Source: DASSUW01 sp963792385 (lineage in GTDB: Bacteria > Actinomycetota > Thermoleophilia > Solirubrobacterales > Solirubrobacteraceae). From it: DNA of 64,000 nt. The position numbers and the translations under genes are program-made. The stretch lies in the NCBI GenBank assembly GCA_963792385.1, contig CAWBVZ010000001.1:194386-258385 (forward strand). The letters are read 5' to 3'. Positions 25,920-36,027 of this stretch are shown one piece after another. The notes beneath the pieces are model-generated. The model did not search any database and was not told the origin of the DNA. It worked only from the letters and a program-made list of their open reading frames with translations. Position 1 is the first letter of the stretch. Each line of letters starts with the position of its first letter.

Positions 25920-26775
25920 CGACCAGCGCAACGCCTGTGACCTCGATCCACGACGGCACCTGGGCGAGGACGACGATCCCGATCACCGTCGCCGTCGCGG
26001 GCAGCAGCGCCACCATCAGCGCGTAGGCCGCGCGCGTGAGCCGCGCCATCGCGAGCTGATCGCACACGTACGGGATCACCGACGACGAGATCCCGACGCC
26101 CACGCCCGCCAGCAGCGCGACCGGGTCGAGCACGGCCGGGAGCGCGGCCCACCCGGCGAGCGGGGTGACCACTACGGCAGCGATCAGCATCGACGCGGCG
26201 AGACCGTCGATCCCGCTCGCCGCACCGCGCTGCGCGACCTGATGGCCGAGGACGATGTAGAGCGCGAACAGCACGGCGTTGGCGAACGCGACCGCGACGC
26301 CCAGCGGCTCGCCCGCGAGCTGCACGTCGGTCAGCAGGTAGACGCCCGGCACGGCCAGCAGGAGCGCGGCCGCGTTGCGCGGGGTCCGCGCCCCGAACGC
26401 GGCGAGCACGATCACCGGCAGGAACTCGATCGCGGCGACCGTCCCCAGCGGCAGCCGGTCGATCGCGATGTAGAAGCAGCAGTTCATCACGGCCAACACC
26501 GCGCCCCAGGCGATCAGCAGCCGCCGTCCGTCACGGTCGAGCGTGCCGAACGCCCGCCATGGCCGGCGCCAGAGCGCGAACAGCAGCGCCGCCGAGACGA
26601 TCCGCAGCCACGCGACGCCCAGCACGTCCACGCGCGCGAACAGCAGCACGGCGAACGCGGGGCCGAGGTAGTGGAACACCGCGCTGCCGACGAAGTAGAC
26701 CTGTGGAGGCGTCTGGCGCAGCGCGACGGTCTTCGTCACACCCACAGGATCGTGCAGTCCAACGCTGGTTCCCAT
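25882..26775 (-). CDS. EamA/DMT-family transporter (RhtA-like)
   Basis: A 297-residue inner-membrane protein with about ten hydrophobic helices in two EamA repeats (roughly residues 30-150 and 160-290). It resembles RhtA-type exporters of amino acids or metabolites. The start may be GTG twelve codons in, since the first residues are not hydrophobic. It is divergent from an Lrp/AsnC regulator with only a 26-base gap, an arrangement common for amino-acid exporters, so an amino acid is the likely substrate (inference). Confidence 0.88.
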   Translation of the reverse strand: MGTSVGLHDPVGVTKTVALRQTPPQVYFVGSAVFHYLGPAFAVLLFARVDVLGVAWLRIVSAALLFALWRRPWRAFGTLDRDGRRLLIAWGAVLAVMNCCFYIAIDRLPLGTVAAIEFLPVIVLAAFGARTPRNAAALLLAVPGVYLLTDVQLAGEPLGVAVAFANAVLFALYIVLGHQVAQRGAASGIDGLAASMLIAAVVVTPLAGWAALPAVLDPVALLAGVGVGISSSVIPYVCDQLAMARLTRAAYALMVALLPATATVIGIVVLAQVPSWIEVTGVALVVIGVGLHREPAT

Positions 26776-26801
26776 GGTCGATCGCAGGTATCGTGGTCGA
26801 G

Positions 26802-27257
26802 ATGCTTGAAAATCGACGGGAGAACGACGTCACAAGCCGTCGAATCCTCGAATCGCTGCAGGAGGACGGCCGCGTCTCGCTCGCCGAGCTCGGCCGCCGC
26901 GTCGGCCTCTCCGCGCCGGCCGTGGCCGAGCGCGTGCAGCGGCTCGAGCGCGACGGCGTGATCACCGGCTACCACGCGCAGGTCGACCCGCGCGCGCTCG
27001 GCTACACGCTCGCCGTCGTGATCCGCATCCGTCCCGCGCCGCGCGAGCTGCGCAAGGTGGCGCAGCTGGCGCGCGACACGCCGGAGGTGGTCGAGTGCCA
27101 CCGCATCACCGGCGAGGACTGCTTCTTCATGAAGGCCCACGTACGCGATGTGGAGCACCTCGAGGAGATCATCGATCGCTTCGTGGCGTTCGGGCAGACG
27201 ACGACATCGATCGTGCAGTCGTCGCCGGTGCCGGTGCGCGCCCTGCCGGTGAGCTGA
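26802..27257 (+). CDS. Lrp/AsnC-family regulator
   Basis: A 151-residue protein starting at ATG 26802 (an upstream GTG at 26793 is possible). The N-terminal helix-turn-helix (VSLAELGRRVGLSAPAVAER) is followed by a C-terminal RAM ligand-binding domain with the CHRITGEDCFF strand-turn. It probably senses an amino acid and controls the adjoining divergent EamA transporter. Confidence 0.92.
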   Translation: MLENRRENDVTSRRILESLQEDGRVSLAELGRRVGLSAPAVAERVQRLERDGVITGYHAQVDPRALGYTLAVVIRIRPAPRELRKVAQLARDTPEVVECHRITGEDCFFMKAHVRDVEHLEEIIDRFVAFGQTTTSIVQSSPVPVRALPVS

Positions 27258-27282
27258 GGCCGAGCCTGCCACGCTGTGAGGC

Positions 27283-28275
27283 GTGGTGTTTGGCTCCATC
27301 GGCGACTCCTTCTCGGCCTTCTTCGACGCGGTCGGCGACTTCTTCGGCAGCCTCGCCGCGATCAACTGGTTCTCGCTGCTGCTGGCCCTGTGCTCGTTCG
27401 GCATCTACCTGACTCTGCGTGCGCGCGCCTCGTTTCACATCCTTCGCGCGGCCTATCCGAACGAGCGGATCCAGTTCCGCTTCATCTGGGGCGCCTACAT
27501 CGCCGCCTACGGGTTCAACAGCGTGGTGCCGGCCCGCGGCGGCGACGTGATCCGCCTGTTCCTGACCAAGTCGTCGGTCCCGAACTCGAGCTATCCGGCG
27601 GTGGCGTCGAGCTTTGCCGTCGAGCTGGTGTTCGACCTCTGCATGGCGGTCCCGGTGCTGGCGTTCGCGTTCAGCCAGGGCGTGTTCCCGAAGCCGCCGG
27701 ACTTCTCCAAGCTGCCGGCGTTCGACCTCGCGTTCTTCGCCTCGCACCCGCGCTTCATGCTGTTCGTGCTCACGGTTCTCGCGATTGGCACACTCGCTGC
27801 GTTCGCGCTGCTGTCGGCGCGCGTGCGGGCGTTCTGGGAGCGCGTACGCCAGGGCCTGACGATCCTGTCCGACCGCCGCCGTTACTTCCGCGAGGTGTTC
27901 GCGGTCCAGTTCGCCGGCTGGCTGTTCCGCTTCACCGCGTTCTTCCTGCTGCTGGAGGCGTTCAACGTCGGCGGCTCGGTGCGCAACGTGCTGCTCGTGC
28001 TCGGTGTCAACGCCGTGGCGGCGCTGGTTCCGTTCACGCCCGGCGGCGCCGGCGTGCAGCAGGCGCTGCTCGTGAAGGTGTTCGCGGGCACCGCAACGGG
28101 CGCCACGATCGCCGCCTACTCGGTCGGCCAGCAGATCGCGATCGCCGCGTTCACGTTCGGCGCCGGCTTCGCGATCCTCGTCTGGGTGTTCAAGATCCGG
28201 TCGTTCAAGGAGGTCATCGCGCAGGGGCGCGCCGCCCGTGGGGCCGAGGGGCAGGAAGCGGAGGCCGCGGCTTAG
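27283..28275 (+). CDS. UPF0104/flippase-like membrane protein
   Basis: A 330-residue protein with about eight membrane helices, of the lysylphosphatidylglycerol-synthase transmembrane (YbhN/UPF0104) family. The conserved segments GYGFNSVVPARGGDVIRLF-like (seen as AAYGFNSVVPARGGDVIRLF) and PFTPGGAGVQQALLV are present. There is no C-terminal MprF synthase domain, so it may be a lipid flippase/transport module only. GTG start. Its stop overlaps the stop of the convergent small gene by three bases. Confidence 0.88.
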   Translation: MVFGSIGDSFSAFFDAVGDFFGSLAAINWFSLLLALCSFGIYLTLRARASFHILRAAYPNERIQFRFIWGAYIAAYGFNSVVPARGGDVIRLFLTKSSVPNSSYPAVASSFAVELVFDLCMAVPVLAFAFSQGVFPKPPDFSKLPAFDLAFFASHPRFMLFVLTVLAIGTLAAFALLSARVRAFWERVRQGLTILSDRRRYFREVFAVQFAGWLFRFTAFFLLLEAFNVGGSVRNVLLVLGVNAVAALVPFTPGGAGVQQALLVKVFAGTATGATIAAYSVGQQIAIAAFTFGAGFAILVWVFKIRSFKEVIAQGRAARGAEGQEAEAAA

Positions 28276-28535
28276 GCGAGGCCCTGGCGCGCTTCGCGCA
28301 CCAGCGTGACGGCCTCCGGGAAGACCGTCGCCATCACCGAGCGGACCTGCTTGGCCTGCTCCTCCGCGTTGCCCTGAAGGTTCACGCGGTTGATCGCGGC
28401 GACCGTCATGTCGACGGCGAGCTTGATCGCGTTGTCGGCCCAGGCGAGGTTCTGGGTCGACTGCATCTGCTCTGCCATCTCCTGCAGCCGGCGCTGAAGA
28501 TCGGGATCGTTGAAAAAGCCTCCGAGTCCTTCCAT
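28272..28535 (-). CDS. Small helical protein, unknown
   Basis: An 87-residue, fully helical soluble protein (MEGLGGFFNDPDLQRRLQEM ... ). No Cys, no signal peptide, no recognised domain. It lies 10 bases downstream of the CBS-domain gene on the same strand. Codon pattern and tight spacing support a real gene. Confidence 0.72.
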   Translation of the reverse strand: MEGLGGFFNDPDLQRRLQEMAEQMQSTQNLAWADNAIKLAVDMTVAAINRVNLQGNAEEQAKQVRSVMATVFPEAVTLVREARQGLA

Positions 28536-28545
28536 GACTCTTAGG

Positions 28546-28995
28546 CTACCCGCCGCCGCGCTCGTGGAAGAAGAAGTCGGGCATGACCGCCCGCGTGACG
28601 CGGCTCGAGAGCTGGCTCGCGAGCTCCGCGTCGCCAGTGCGCGACGCCAGATCGTCGAGCGTGACGATGCCGATCAGCCGGCCGCCGTTGACCACGACGA
28701 GCCGCCGGATCGCGTGGCGGACCATCAGCTCGCCCGCCTCCTCGACCTCCATCCCGGGCTCGGCCGTGATCACCGGCGAGGACGCGTGGTCGGCCACGTG
28801 GTCGCCGAAGTCGCGCCCGTCCGCGATCACGGACAGCGCGAGATCGCGATCGGTGACGAAGCCGACCGCCCGTCCGTCCTCCACGATCACGACGGAGCCG
28901 ACGTTGCGCTCGCGCATCAACTCGGCGATCTCTCGCACCGTCCGTTCCGGGGCCGCGGTGACGACCGATTCCGTCATGACCTCGCGGACCAGCAC
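28546..28995 (-). CDS. Tandem CBS-domain protein
   Basis: A 149-residue stand-alone CBS pair (about 8-62 and 70-125), with VGFVTDRDLAL and IGIVTLDDLA as the conserved last strands of each repeat. CBS pairs bind adenosyl nucleotides as energy sensors. I set the start at GTG 28995, since the frame upstream is not conserved. The C-terminal about 25 residues are basic and may bind nucleic acid or a partner. Confidence 0.88.
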   Translation of the reverse strand: MLVREVMTESVVTAAPERTVREIAELMRERNVGSVVIVEDGRAVGFVTDRDLALSVIADGRDFGDHVADHASSPVITAEPGMEVEEAGELMVRHAIRRLVVVNGGRLIGIVTLDDLASRTGDAELASQLSSRVTRAVMPDFFFHERGGG

Positions 28996-29020
28996 GCGGG
29001 CGAGTCTACAATCGCGCGCC

Positions 29021-29233
29021 GTGGCGCATCGCACTCCCGGCCAGCTCGCCCTGCGGCGACGGATCGAAGCCCTGATCGCCCTCGCGGCTCCTGCGCTCGA
29101 CCTTGTCCTGTTCGCGGGCGAGCAGGTGTCGCGCGTCGCGGGCCGCAACGAGATCGACCCGGTGCCGCCGCGCCGGATCGGCGACGGCGACGTGCGGACG
29201 TCGCTGGGCGGCCCACCCGACGGCGCCGTCTAG
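29021..29233 (+). CDS. Small protein, unknown
   Basis: A 70-residue frame with GTG start at 29021, ending 12 bases before the next plus-strand gene. Sequence has a helix with APALDLVLFAGEQVSRVAG followed by a polar tail. It fits the gap between two divergent genes well and has the same codon bias, but there is no recognised family. Confidence 0.5.
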   Translation: MAHRTPGQLALRRRIEALIALAAPALDLVLFAGEQVSRVAGRNEIDPVPPRRIGDGDVRTSLGGPPDGAV

Positions 29234-29245
29234 GATCTTCACGCC

Positions 29246-30154
29246 GTGGCCGTCCTTGCCGACCCCGAAACGCAGCTCGCCTGGGAGGCGCGCCAGCGCC
29301 CGCGCGCCGGAATCGCGGGGATCTTCGCCGGGATCGCGCTGATCGCCGGCTACCTGTGGCTCGGGCTCGCGTTCAAGGACAGCCCGTCCCCGGGCTTCCT
29401 CGAGTCGCTCGGCCAGGCCCAGAAGCCGGGACCGATCGGCAGCGAGCCGAGCCTGCGGACGCCGTCGTTCCAGTTCTCGCAGGACCATGCGGTCACCGTG
29501 GTCGGCTCGTCGCTGCTGCGCGCGCTGGCGTACGTGGCGTTCGCGTGGGTGATCACGTTCCTCGCCGCCGCGACGCGCGCCCGGCGGCCTGAACTCGCGC
29601 GGCCGGTCGTCTACATCGGCCTGTTCGGCGCTGCGCTGTTCGCGATCGCGGCGCTGCTGGCGATCAGCAGCCTGCCCGGCGTGTCGGACTACATGGACGG
29701 TCCACGCACCGTCGACGCTGCGCACGAGACGCGCGCCAGCTCGCTGCTGGTCACGGCAGGCATCCTCGACCAGGTGATCGGACCACTGGCGCTGGCGGCG
29801 GGGCTGTTCCTGATCTCCCTGAACGCCATGCGCGTCGGCCTGCTCACGCGGTTCCTCGGCATCATCGGCATCATCGCCGGCGTCGTGACGGTCGCCCCGC
29901 AGCTGATGCCGCTGCCGGTGATCCAGTCGTTCTGGCTGATCTCGCTCGGGCTGTTGTTACTCGGCGCGGCGCCGGGCGGCGCACCGCCCGCATGGAGCAC
30001 CGGCAACGCCGAGCCGTGGCCGAGCCAGCGCCGTGGGGCGCCGGCACCGGCGCGGCGCGAGCCCACCGCGCCGACCAACGGCGACGGCGACGGCGAGGCG
30101 TACTCGCGCCCGCACCCGTCGTCGAAGAAGCGCAAGCGCAAGCGCCGCGGTTAG
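29246..30154 (+). CDS. Multi-pass membrane protein with basic C-terminal tail
   Basis: A 302-residue protein with a hydrophobic segment near residue 22-42, then five more helices between about 85 and 245. The last about 50 residues are polar and end in a Lys/Arg cluster (KKRKRKRR), probably cytoplasmic. No recognised family. Its stop overlaps the stop of a convergent 56-residue gene. Confidence 0.75.
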   Translation: MAVLADPETQLAWEARQRPRAGIAGIFAGIALIAGYLWLGLAFKDSPSPGFLESLGQAQKPGPIGSEPSLRTPSFQFSQDHAVTVVGSSLLRALAYVAFAWVITFLAAATRARRPELARPVVYIGLFGAALFAIAALLAISSLPGVSDYMDGPRTVDAAHETRASSLLVTAGILDQVIGPLALAAGLFLISLNAMRVGLLTRFLGIIGIIAGVVTVAPQLMPLPVIQSFWLISLGLLLLGAAPGGAPPAWSTGNAEPWPSQRRGAPAPARREPTAPTNGDGDGEAYSRPHPSSKKRKRKRRG

Positions 30155-30321
30155 TCCGGCGTTTCGGCGACCGCTGCGTCCAGCAGCGAGTCGATCGTGA
30201 CGAGCATGCCGAGCCACCCGGAGAACGACCGGTCGATGCCGGCCGAATCCGTCGCGCGCCCGTCCAGCTCGTCGCCCGCCAGGCGCAGCTCGAGTGTGAT
30301 CGTGACCGCTCGTGAGGTCAT
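30151..30321 (-). CDS. Small 56-residue protein, unknown
   Basis: ATG 30321 to TAA 30151. It reads MTSRAVTITLELRLAGDELD, then a FSGWLGMLVTIDSLLDAA segment; strand-strand-helix in pattern, no Cys, no signal peptide. Small proteins with an FxGWLxLL segment seem to recur in related actinobacteria, but I can name no family. Its stop overlaps the stop of the convergent membrane-protein gene by three bases, a compact layout typical here. Confidence 0.6.
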   Translation of the reverse strand: MTSRAVTITLELRLAGDELDGRATDSAGIDRSFSGWLGMLVTIDSLLDAAVAETPD

Positions 30322-30388
30322 GCCGACAGGATGGAGGGCCTGGCGGCCGGCGCCATCGGGGGGACCCCCAAACGCCGTCCCCAGTCTT

Positions 30389-33202
30389 TCATCCGCCCGC
30401 CAGCGCCGCGGCGAGCTCGCGGCGGGAGCGGATGCCGAGCTTCCGGTAGGCGTTGCTGAGGTGGACCTCGACCGTCTTCGGCGTCACGAACAGCGCCTGC
30501 GCGATGTCACGGTTGCTCTGCCCGTCGGCCGCGAAAGCGGCCACACGGCGCTCGCTCGCGGTCAGTGCGTCGACGCCGCCGAGCGCCGTCGTGCGCGGTC
30601 GTGCGCCGGTCGCGTACAGCTCACTGCGCACGTGCTCGACGAGGGCGTCCGCCCCGCACGCGTCGGCCAGCTCGAGCGCCCGGCGCAGCGGCTCGCGCGC
30701 GTCGCTCGGCCGCCGCTCGCGTCGCAGTGCGCCGCCGAGGTCGGCGAGCGCCTTGGCGAGCTCCAGCCGCGCGTGCGAGCGCTCGAGCACCGTCGACCGC
30801 CTCCTCGAGCAGCGGCGTCCCATCCTCGCGCCTCAGCAGGCCGAGCACCCGCAGCGACGGCCCGACCGTGCCCGGCGCGCCCCAGCGCCGCGCGGCGGCG
30901 AGCTCGGCCTCGGCAAGCGCGATCGCCTCGTCGTGCCGGCCGAGCCGGTCGAGCGCCTGCGCGGCGAGCGAGCGCGCGTGCGACGCGGTCGGGAGCAGCA
31001 CGTGCGCGTGGCAGCCGCTCGTAGTCGGCGTACGCCTCCAGCGCCTCGGCGTCGCGGCCCTCGGCGAGCAGCAGCCGCCATCCGCGTCGAGCGCCAGTAG
31101 CGGCTGCCCTCGGAGTTCTCGTCTCGGCTGCGGCGGGCGTGGTCTCGAGCATCGAGCGCGCCTCGTCGAGGCGTCCGCGCTCGAGCAGCGCCCGGGCATG
31201 GAACGAGCCGGTGTACATGCGCGCGACGTCGTCGAATCCCCAGGCGTCGAACTCCTCCTGGGCCTGACGCAGCGACTCCATCGGCCTCCGCCAGCTCGCC
31301 GTACTGGAGCAGCGTGAAGCCGTGCCACAGGTGGATCGACGAGATGCCCAGCAGCGACCCGTGCCGGTGCGCCTCGGACTGCGCGAACTCCCACTCGGCG
31401 TCCGCCTCCGGCGCGGTCGGCCTGCACGAGCGTCAGCAGCGCCGCCATCATCATCAGCCCGTTGTCGGCGATCGTGAGCTCGCCGCCCGCCAGCGCGGCG
31501 AGCGCGAGCTCGGCGCACTCGTCGGCGCTGCCGCCGTTGTGCGCCCACCACAGCGACGCCGTGGCCGGCGAGCATCTTGGCGCCGAGGGCGGCGCCGCGG
31601 GCCGGGAGGCGCGCGGTAGCGCCTCGAGCGCGCCGCAGCTGCTCCGGCGCGTCGACGCCGAAGAAGCCCGTCATCAGGTCGAACGCCGTCAGGGCTGCGG
31701 CGGTCCTCGTCGAGCTCGCTCGGCAGCTCGTCGGCGACGCGCTGCGGCGAAGGCGCGCCGCCTCCGCCGGCGAGTCCGGTGAACAGCAGCGCGCGGCACA
31801 GCGCGTGGGCGACGAGCGCGCGCGAGCGCGGATCCTCGAGCGTCTCGTACGCCTCGGTCAGGTGCCCGACGGCCGCGCGGCCGTCCATCAGCACCTCGGC
31901 GAGCCCGAGCTCGAGCAGCAGGTCCGGCCGCCAGGCGGCCGGCGCGGGCTCCTCGAGCGCCCGCCGCAGGTGCGCGACGCCGCTCTCCGGCGCGCCGCGC
32001 GCGACGGCGGCGCGGCCCGCCTCGCGCAGCTGCTCGGCCACCCACTCCTGGCCGCGCCGCGGCGCGGCGAGCAGGTGCGCCGCGACCTGCTCGGCCGGCG
32101 CGCCCGCGTCGAGCAGCACGCGCGCGGCGCGCTCGTGCTGCAGCTCGCGCTCGCCGAGCGGCAGCTCCTGGTAGACCGCGTCGCGCACCAGCGCGTGCAC
32201 GAACCCGAGCGGCGTCTCGGGGCGCAGGATCTCGGCCCGCGCGAGCACGCCGGTGGCGTCGGCCACGCGCGCCTCGCTGAGCTCGGTCGAGCGTGGCGAC
32301 GGTCGGCAGCGTCGCGCTCTCGGCGAGCACGGCGACGGCGCGGGCGACCGCGATCGCGTCGACTCGGACAGCCGCGCGAGCCGCACGAGCACGGTCCGCG
32401 ACACCGCGCGCGGGCCGATCTCCAGCACCACGCCCGCGTGCGCGGCGTCCGGGCGCACGTGGTCGGCCTCGAGCGCCGTCAGCAGCTGGCGCAGGAACAG
32501 CGGGTTGCCGCCGGTCGCCTGGTGGCACGCGGCGCAGAACGGCTCCTCGGCGTCGCGCCGAGCCGCTCGCGGACGAGCGCGCGCACCGCCTCGGCGCTCA
32601 GCGGCACGGGGCGGACGGCGACCGTCGACGGGTCGTGGGCGATCTCGCCGAGCAGCGCCACGTCGGTCCCCTGCTCGCCTGTGCGGATGGTCGCGCCGAC
32701 GAGGATCGGCTGCCCCTCCAGCCGCCGCGCGAGGTAGGCGACGAAGCGCAGCGACGGCCGGTCGCACCAGTGCAGGTCGTCGATCGCGAGCACCAGCGGC
32801 CGCTCGGCGGCGAGGTTGAGCGCGACCCAGAACAGCCCGTGGAGGGCGGCGAACGAGGCGTCGCCGTCGCCGTCGAGCGCCCCGAACACGGCCGCAGCGG
32901 GCGCGGCGGCGCCGGCGAGCAGCACGCTCGCGCCGCTCCGGATCGGCGACGGCCTCCTCGAACAGCTGGCGCACGACGCCGAACGGGAACTCGCGCTCGA
33001 GCTCGGACCCGCGCGCCGCCAGCACGGTCGCGCCGGCCTCGGCGGCGCGGCGCCGCGCCTCGGCGAGCAGCGCGCTCTTGCCGATTCCGGCCGGGCCCTC
33101 GATCCACGCCACGCGCCCCTCGCCCTGCGGCGCCGCCGCGAGCAGGGCCGCGAGCGCCGCGACCTCACGCTCGCGTTCGACCAGCTCGGGCGGTTGCGTC
33201 AT
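30389..33202 (-). pseudogene. LuxR-family large ATP-binding regulator (LAL), with about 12 frameshifts
   Basis: Joining frames gives one protein of about 930 residues. It has an N-terminal AAA/STAND ATPase (Walker A GPAGIGKSALL, Walker B LVLAIDDLHWCD), a helical repeat middle, and a C-terminal LuxR helix-turn-helix (LTASERRVAAFAADGQSNRDIAQ region). Reading frame changes near 32940, 32555, 32361, 32288, 31700, 31560, 31412, 31284, 31122, 31078, 31010 and 30795: nine look like one extra base, three like one missing base. Domains, codon bias and conserved motifs are intact between shifts and I see no other stops. So this is either a very recently broken gene or, more likely, a stretch of indel error. 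It follows the symporter gene by 11 bases. Confidence 0.8.
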
Positions 33203-33213
33203 GAAGGCGGATC

Positions 33214-34957
33214 TTATGCGCGCGCGCCCGGCCCCATCACGGCCTCGTGCTCAGCCTCCAGGCCGAGCCCGAGACCTTCCGGCGCGTGCATCGCCAGCAG
33301 CTCGGCGTCCGCCGTGCGGCGGCCGCCGCGGTCGTGCAGCGAGACGAGCACCATGACGGCGAACGCGATCGGCACCGAGATCACCGCCGGCTGCGTGAGC
33401 AGCGCGTCGACCGTCGGGTGGCCGCCTTCGAGCGCCAGGCCGGCGAAGATCAGCCCGGTCGCGATCACGGCGCCGGCCACCAGCCCGCTGCGCCGCTCCG
33501 CGCGCGGTCAGCCCCTCCCACCAGATCCCGAGCAGCAGCAGCGGGCAGAACGTGCTCGCCGCGAGCGCGAACGCCCAGCCGACGAGCACCGAGATGTCGA
33601 GCCCGCGGGCGACGAGCGCGAGCGCGACCGGCGCGAGCACGCCGAGCAGCGCGGCCAGCCGGAACCGCCGCCGCCGCGCCGCCACGTGCGCCGGCCCGCG
33701 CCGCCAGAGGTCGAACGAGATCGTGCCCGGCGACCGACACCATCAGGCCGGACGCGGTCGACATGAAGGCGGCGAACGCGCCCGCCGCGACCAGCGCGCC
33801 GAGGATCTCGCCCGGCAGGCCCGGCCACGCCGCCTCCGGCAGCGCGCAGCACGACCGAGTCGGTCTCGCCGGTCAGGTACAGCTCCGGCACGAGCACGCG
33901 GCCGAGCGCGCCGTAGACGACCGGGAACGCGTAGAACGCTGCCAGCAGGCCGAGCACGCGCACGGTCGTGCGCCGCGCCGCCGGGCCGTCCGGGTTCGTG
34001 TAGAAGCGGACGAGGATGTGCGGCAGGCCCATCGTGCCGAGGAACGTGGCCAGCAGCAGCGAGTAGACGAACACCGGCGACGAATCGCCGGACGCGGTCG
34101 ACCGGCCGCGCCCACTCCTCGCCGGTCTGCGCGTCGATGCCGTCGGCCACCGGCACGACGGCGCCCGGCGGCAGCTCGACCGTGCCGGCCGGCAGCGTGA
34201 CCTCCTCGCCCGCGGCGGCGTGCGCGGGCTCGCCGCCGGCGACGTAGTCCGTCGCCTCCGGGAACGTGACCGGCTGCGGCGCGTCGAGCGTGACCTCGAG
34301 GCCGGCCGCCGGCGCCTGCGGGAGCTCGCGCCCGAACATCGCCGCGCGCTCGGGCAGCCCGCCGAGGTGGATCAGCAGCAGGCAGGCGGGGAGCGCGATC
34401 GCGAACGTCTTCATCCAGTACTGGAACGCCTGCACGTAGGTGATCCCGCGCATGCCGCCTGACGCGACGTTCAGCGCGACCACGGCGCCGACCGCGACGA
34501 CGCCGACCCAGTACGGCGCGCCGGTGACCTCGCCCAGCGTGAGCCCGGCGCCCTTGAGCTGCGGCACGAGGTAGAAGCCGGCGATGCCGAGCACGACGAA
34601 CGCGGCCAGCACGCGCAGGCGCGGCGAGCCGAGCCGCGCCTCGGCGAAGTCGGAGATCGTGTAGGCGCCGAAGCGCCGGAGCGGCGCGGCCACGAACAGC
34701 AGCAGCGCGAGGTACCCGGCCGTGAACCCGAGCGGCAGCCACAGCGCGCCGCTGCCGAGCTTCATCTGCAGGCCCGCGATGCCCAGGAACGAGGCCGCCG
34801 ACAGGTACTCGCCCGAGATCGCCGCCGCGTTCCACCACGGCGTGATCGCGCGCGACGCGACGAAGAGGTCCGACGTGGTGCGAGCGAGGCGGACGCCGTA
34901 GAGGCCGAGCCCGACCGTCGCGCCGGTGACGGCGAGGATCGCCCCGAGCGCGATCAC
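33214..34957 (-). pseudogene. Sodium:solute symporter (acetate/monocarboxylate type), with four frameshifts
   Basis: The start GTG 34957 overlaps the stop of the preceding small membrane gene (GTGA). The rebuilt product is about 580 residues with 13 or so helices of the SSS family: SGEYLSAASFLGIAG and GTMGLPHILVRFYTNP are the hallmark ActP/MctP-like segments also present in the intact paralogue at 37.7 kb. Frames change near 34098, 33844, 33727 and 33492, each explained by one extra G/C. A periplasmic-loop insertion (about residues 225-290) is absent from the paralogue. Probably takes up a carboxylate with Na+; whether it is functional depends on whether the frameshifts are real. Confidence 0.82.
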
Positions 34958-35265
34958 GGCGGCTCGACGAGGTCGCGGAAGGACTCCTCGAGCGCCGCCG
35001 CGCGGCGCGCGTAGAGGGCGGCGATCGCGATGAACAGCGGGAACGGCGGCCACGCGATGATCACGATCGGCAGCGGCACGCCGAGCACGAACACGTCCTG
35101 CAGGCCGGGGAGGAGCAGCAGTGCCAGCGGCAGCGCCCCGATGATCCCGCCGAACGCCACCAGCGCCACCGTGCTGAGGCCGAGCTGGGCGCGGATCAGC
35201 CGCCGCAGGTACAGGCCGCCGTGGGCGGTCGCCTCCGCCAGCTCGTCGCGCGGCGTGCGCCTCAC
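34954..35265 (-). CDS. Small membrane partner of the symporter
   Basis: A 103-residue protein with two membrane helices (about 30-55 and 62-85) flanked by charged ends. It sits directly before the symporter gene with a 4-base overlap, the same position that the DUF485 protein has before the intact ActP paralogue. I infer an accessory subunit. The sequence itself is not clearly DUF485. Confidence 0.75.
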   Translation of the reverse strand: MRRTPRDELAEATAHGGLYLRRLIRAQLGLSTVALVAFGGIIGALPLALLLLPGLQDVFVLGVPLPIVIIAWPPFPLFIAIAALYARRAAALEESFRDLVEPP

Positions 35266-35304
35266 CCTGAATCCACCGATCCCCGCGGCGCCTCGCTCAC
35301 CGGT

Positions 35305-36027
35305 TCACACGCCCAGCTTCCGCCGCAGCTCGCCCACCTGGCGGCGCGCGATCGGCACCTCGGCGCCGTCCGCCATCACGAGCACGGCGGTGCCGTTCAG
35401 GCGCGGGCGCACCTCGACGGCGCGCCGCAGGTTCACGACGAAGCCGCGGTGGACGCGCACGAAGCCGTGACCGGCCCAGCGCTCCTCGAGGTCCGACAGC
35501 GGTGCCCGCACGAGGAAGCGACCTTCGGTGCTCGCCACCCGCACGTAGTCGCCGTGGGCCTGCAGGTACAGGATCGACGAGCGCGCGAGCAGCCGCGTGC
35601 CGCCGCCGCGCAGCGGGGTGACCGGGAACGTCTCGTCGTCCTGCGGGGCCGCCGGCTCGGCCGGGGCCGCCCGCCGCGCCACGCGCTCGATCGCCTCGTC
35701 CAGCCGCGTGCGCGAGACCGGCTTGACGAGGTAGTCGAGCGCGGCGAGCTCGAACGCGTCGACGGCCGCGTCGTCGAACGCCGACACGAACACGACGGCC
35801 GGCGGGCGCTCGAACCGCCGCAGCACGCGCGCGAGTTCGAGCCCGCCGAGCCCCGGCATCCGCACGTCGAGGAACACGGCGTCGATCGCCGCGCCGTCGC
35901 CGAGCGCCACGAGCGCCTCCTCGGCCGAGGCGGCCGCGTCCACGCGCTCGACCGCGGGCGAGGCCTCGAGCATGCGCACGAGGTCCTCGAGCGCGGGCAG
36001 CTCGTCGTCGACGGCCAGCAATCTCAA
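35305..36027 (-). CDS. LytTR-family response regulator
   Basis: A 240-residue regulator. The receiver domain (1-120) has the acidic pair DDE near residue 7, phospho-acceptor Asp in FLDVRMPG (about 54) and Lys in VKPVSR. The C-terminal LytTR DNA-binding domain (about 140-238) has the typical strands around LARSSILYLQAHGDYV and RVHRGFVVNL. Its ATG overlaps the kinase stop (ATGA). Together they form a LytS/LytR-type system likely to control the symporter genes on either side. Confidence 0.93.
   Translation of the reverse strand: MRLLAVDDELPALEDLVRMLEASPAVERVDAAASAEEALVALGDGAAIDAVFLDVRMPGLGGLELARVLRRFERPPAVVFVSAFDDAAVDAFELAALDYLVKPVSRTRLDEAIERVARRAAPAEPAAPQDDETFPVTPLRGGGTRLLARSSILYLQAHGDYVRVASTEGRFLVRAPLSDLEERWAGHGFVRVHRGFVVNLRRAVEVRPRLNGTAVLVMADGAEVPIARRQVGELRRKLGV

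Noticed and set aside
30389..34098. Programmed ribosomal frameshifting in the LuxR and symporter genes
   Set aside because: Sixteen shifts at unrelated sequences, with no slippery heptamers or consistent direction, cannot be programmed events.
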